Source of the DNA: Halobacterium sp. KA-4
Lineage (GTDB): Archaea > Halobacteriota > Halobacteria > Halobacteriales > Halobacteriaceae
Assembly (NCBI RefSeq): GCF_021028995.1
Contig: NZ_JAJJZG010000019.1
Location: 1 to 53,753 of the forward strand
Length of the DNA: 53,753 nucleotides
Direction of reading: 5' to 3'
Shown: piece by piece, positions 51,441 through 53,753 of the stretch
Numbering within the stretch: position 1 is the first letter of the stretch
How the letters are laid out: every line of letters starts with the position of its first letter
Program-made: the position numbers and the translations under genes
The notes under the pieces: generated by a model
Database searches by the model: none
The model's input: only the letters and a program-made list of their open reading frames with translations
What the model was told of the DNA's origin: nothing

Positions 51441-53447
51441 TTAGTCGTCGGAGACTTTCGACTGGATGTCTTCGACGACCTCCGGATTCCGCAGCGTGGA
51501 GGTGTTGCCGAGATCCTCGCCGTTGGCGATGTCCTCCAGGAGCCGCCGCATAATCTTCCCCGAACGGGTCTTCGGGAGTTCGGTCGTGAACACGACTTCC
51601 TCCGGGCGCGCGATGGGGCCGATGGCGTCCTCGACACCGGCGATGATACGCTCGCGGAGGTCCTCGTCTCCCTCGTAGCCGTCCTCAGTGATGACGTACG
51701 CGTAGACGGCTTCGCCTTTCAGTTCGTGGTCGCCGCCGACGACGGCGGCTTCGGCGACGCCCTCGACACCGACGATGGCGGATTCGATTTCCATTGTGCC
51801 GAGGCGGTGGCCGGAGACGTTGATGACGTCGTCCACGCGCCCGAGTACGGTGATGTAGCCGTCCTCGTCGATTTTTGCGCCGTCTTCGGGGAAGTAGACC
51901 CAGTCCTCGGAGTCGCTGCTCTCGGTGTCCGAGTACTCCGTCCAGTACTCCTCAATGAAGCGCTCGTCGTTGTCGTACAGCGTCCGCAGCATGCCCGGCC
52001 ACGGATTGTTGACCGTAAGGTAGCCGGCTTCGCCGGCGCTGACTTCTTCACCCGTGGTGTCGACGATGTTGGCGTCGATGCCGGGGAGCGGCGGACCCGC
52101 CGAGCCCGGCTTCATGTCGTTGATGGCGGGCAGCGTGGTAATCATCATACCGCCGGTCTCGGTCTGCCACCACGTGTCCACCACCGGGCAGTCCTCGTCG
52201 CCGATGTGCGTGTAGTACCACTTCCACGCGCGCGGATTGATGGGTTCCCCAACCGTCCCCAGCAGCCGCAGACTGGAGAGATCGTGCTGGTCGGGGTACT
52301 CCTTACCCCACTTCATGAACGCGCGGATAGCGGTCGGCGCGGTGTACAGTTGGTTGACGTCGTAGTCGTCGACGATTTCCCAGAGGCGGTCCTTGTCCGG
52401 GTAGTCCGGAGTACCCTCGTACATCACTGACGTGGTACCGAGCGCGAGCGGCCCGTAGACGATGTACGAGTGGCCGGTAATCCAGCCGATGTCCGCCGAA
52501 CACCAGTAGGTGTCCTCGGGCTTGACGTCGAGGACAGCGTGGCTCGTCCACGCCGCGTACGACAGGTAGCCGCCCGTCGTGTGTTTGACGCCCTTCGGCT
52601 GACCGGTGGTCCCCGACGTGTACATCAGGAACAGCATGTCCTCGGCGTCCCGCGGAACGGGGTCGACTTCCGCTCCCTCGAACTCCGCGACGAGGTCGTC
52701 GTAGTCGGTCTGGTTGGCCGCGAGGTCGTGCCCGAAGCCGTCGTCACCGAGGCGGTCGACGACAACCACGTCGCTGACCTCGTGCTCGACGCCTTCGAGA
52801 CCCTCGTTGGTCTTTTCGAGGTGGTCGAGGGGGTCGCCGCGGCGGTAGTAGCCGTCGCAGGTCACCAGGTACTCCGAGTCCGCGGAGTTCATCCGCGTCG
52901 CGAGCGCGTCCGCGGAGAAGCCAGCGAAGACGACGGAGTGCGGCGCGCCGATGCGAGCGCACGCCAGCATCGCAATCGGGAGCTCCGGAATCATCGGCAT
53001 GTAGAGGGTGACGATGTCGTCCTCCTCGACGCCGCGGTCCCGGAGCGCGGCCGCGAACTCCTCGACTTCGCGCTGAAGTTCGGCGTACGTGTACGTGCGC
53101 GTTTCGTCGGTTGGTTCGCCGACCCATTCGAGGGCTTCCTCGTCGCCGCGGCCCTCCTCTACGTGGCGGTCGATGCAGTTGTAACTCGCGTTCAGCTCGC
53201 CGCCCGTGAACCACTCGTAGAACGGCGGGTTCGAGTCGTCGAGTACGGTGTCGTACTCCTCGTCCCACGAGAGGTGGTCGGCGGCGCGCTCCCAACACTC
53301 CGGCCAGTTCTGTTCGAACTCGTCGTAGATGTCGGGGTCCGAGACGTTCGCCTGTTCGACGAACGACTCCGGCGGCTCGAAGACCTCGCCCTCGGGGAGG
53401 CGGGCTTCGAGTTCCGGGTCAGCGTCTTGGTCTGGCATATCCATCAC
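51441..53447 (-). CDS. acs: Acetyl-CoA synthetase (acetate-CoA ligase, AMP-forming)
   Basis: 668 residues; makes acetyl-CoA from acetate, ATP and CoA in the cytoplasm. Adenylate-forming motifs: MYTSGTTGQPKGVKHTTGGY (phosphate loop), VDTWWQTETGGMMI, and the C-terminal lid with INVSGHRLGTMEIESAIVG. The catalytic Lys is K631 in TRSGKIMRRLLED, the residue that is acetylated in bacterial Acs. An ATG nine bases later (53438) is an equal alternative start. It heads a leftward operon with the DUF4212 subunit, symporter, Usp protein and a small membrane protein. Together with pckA this supports growth on acetate. Confidence 0.95.
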   Translation of the reverse strand: MMDMPDQDADPELEARLPEGEVFEPPESFVEQANVSDPDIYDEFEQNWPECWERAADHLSWDEEYDTVLDDSNPPFYEWFTGGELNASYNCIDRHVEEGRGDEEALEWVGEPTDETRTYTYAELQREVEEFAAALRDRGVEEDDIVTLYMPMIPELPIAMLACARIGAPHSVVFAGFSADALATRMNSADSEYLVTCDGYYRRGDPLDHLEKTNEGLEGVEHEVSDVVVVDRLGDDGFGHDLAANQTDYDDLVAEFEGAEVDPVPRDAEDMLFLMYTSGTTGQPKGVKHTTGGYLSYAAWTSHAVLDVKPEDTYWCSADIGWITGHSYIVYGPLALGTTSVMYEGTPDYPDKDRLWEIVDDYDVNQLYTAPTAIRAFMKWGKEYPDQHDLSSLRLLGTVGEPINPRAWKWYYTHIGDEDCPVVDTWWQTETGGMMITTLPAINDMKPGSAGPPLPGIDANIVDTTGEEVSAGEAGYLTVNNPWPGMLRTLYDNDERFIEEYWTEYSDTESSDSEDWVYFPEDGAKIDEDGYITVLGRVDDVINVSGHRLGTMEIESAIVGVEGVAEAAVVGGDHELKGEAVYAYVITEDGYEGDEDLRERIIAGVEDAIGPIARPEEVVFTTELPKTRSGKIMRRLLEDIANGEDLGNTSTLRNPEVVEDIQSKVSDD

Positions 53448-53647
53448 AATCGTTCACGACATCCGTGTTAAGTACCGGCGCTAATTATGCCAACACCCGC
53501 CATATGAGAGAGCAACGCGGAAACCCGGCCAAAGAGCGCCAACTCGGCCCATTAGTCGTCTCTACGTGAGATTCCGCCGGCCACAAAGCACTCCGCAGCT
53601 GGCGTCGTAGAAATTACTCACTAAATGAGGGTGTCATAGAACTCTTC

Positions 53648-53753
53648 TCACACCGTGATGATCGTGCTTCCCGGATTGTCTCCGCGTTCGTAGTTGGTGA
53701 TAGCGACGACAAGGCGAAGGCACAGGGCAAGAAACACCTGCGCTCGTGCGTGG
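53648..53753 (-). CDS. C-terminal fragment of a probable transposase, cut by the window edge
   Basis: The last 34 codons of a minus-strand gene enter from the right edge: HARAQVFLALCLRLVVAITN followed by YERGDNPGSTIITV and a stop at 53650-53648. The sequence resembles C-termini of haloarchaeal DDE transposases, but the family cannot be fixed from so little. It is not the IS4 type seen at the left edge. Confidence 0.45.
   Translation of the reverse strand, partial: HARAQVFLALCLRLVVAITNYERGDNPGSTIITV

Overview
The window comes from a haloarchaeon (class Halobacteria). The DNA is GC-rich, the proteins are strongly acidic, many starts look leaderless with a TATA-like box about 25-30 bp upstream, and several families are haloarchaeal: RdfA, the archaea-specific SMC-related protein, the XacD/KDX-dehydratase type of pentose pathway, and haloarchaeal IS6 and IS1341-type elements. 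The genus cannot be fixed from sequence alone. A parA cassette, accessory metabolism and many IS remnants would fit a megaplasmid or a plastic chromosomal region; I cannot tell which.

Left part (1-12.2 kb) is a mobile-element-scarred accessory region. A broken IS4-family transposase is split by a complete IS6-family element; next come a decayed second IS6-like transposase and the 3' stump of a galactonate-dehydratase-like gene. Intact genes follow: an M24-fold protein lacking metal ligands, a 33-residue zinc-ribbon microprotein, ATP-dependent PEP carboxykinase, a Tat-exported beta-propeller protein, an RraA-like aldolase and a small winged-helix regulator. Then come an IS1341-type TnpB with intact catalytic residues and an IS6 copy killed by one stop codon.

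11.4-15.2 kb is a sugar-acid module: IclR regulator, a small unknown protein, xylonate-type dehydratase (XacD-like) and 2-keto-3-deoxypentonate dehydratase, i.e. the middle of the oxidative pentose pathway. 15.6-18.2 kb carries the RdfA/SMC-related pair. 18.7-26 kb holds a membrane protein, pirin, FKBP isomerase, a second M24-like paralogue coupled to an aminotransferase, an MDR-type reductase, and a second aminotransferase coupled to its Lrp-type regulator. A REC-PAS-PAS-GAF histidine kinase follows.

28.4-39 kb holds a peroxiredoxin, a large lipoprotein, several oxidoreductases (quinone reductase, zinc alcohol dehydrogenase, aldo/keto reductase, NmrA-like), a DoxX protein, an RCK-domain membrane protein, and a three-gene ParA cassette transcribed leftward. 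Upstream of parA lies a cluster of TAGGTACCTA palindromes and a 1.2-kb gene-free stretch with a 28-bp perfect palindrome. The 12-mer GATAGGTACCTA occurs twice there and once more about 11 kb away; this is the most unusual signal in the window.

40.7-53.5 kb is organic-acid and fatty-acid metabolism: a 1021-residue D-lactate-dehydrogenase-like flavo/FeS protein, an SLC13-type permease, an atypical SDR, a glutaryl-CoA-dehydrogenase-like enzyme, a DoxX protein, and an acetate operon (acs, DUF4212 subunit, sodium:solute symporter, UspA, small membrane protein). With PckA at the left this gives acetate uptake, activation and gluconeogenesis. The right edge enters another transposase.
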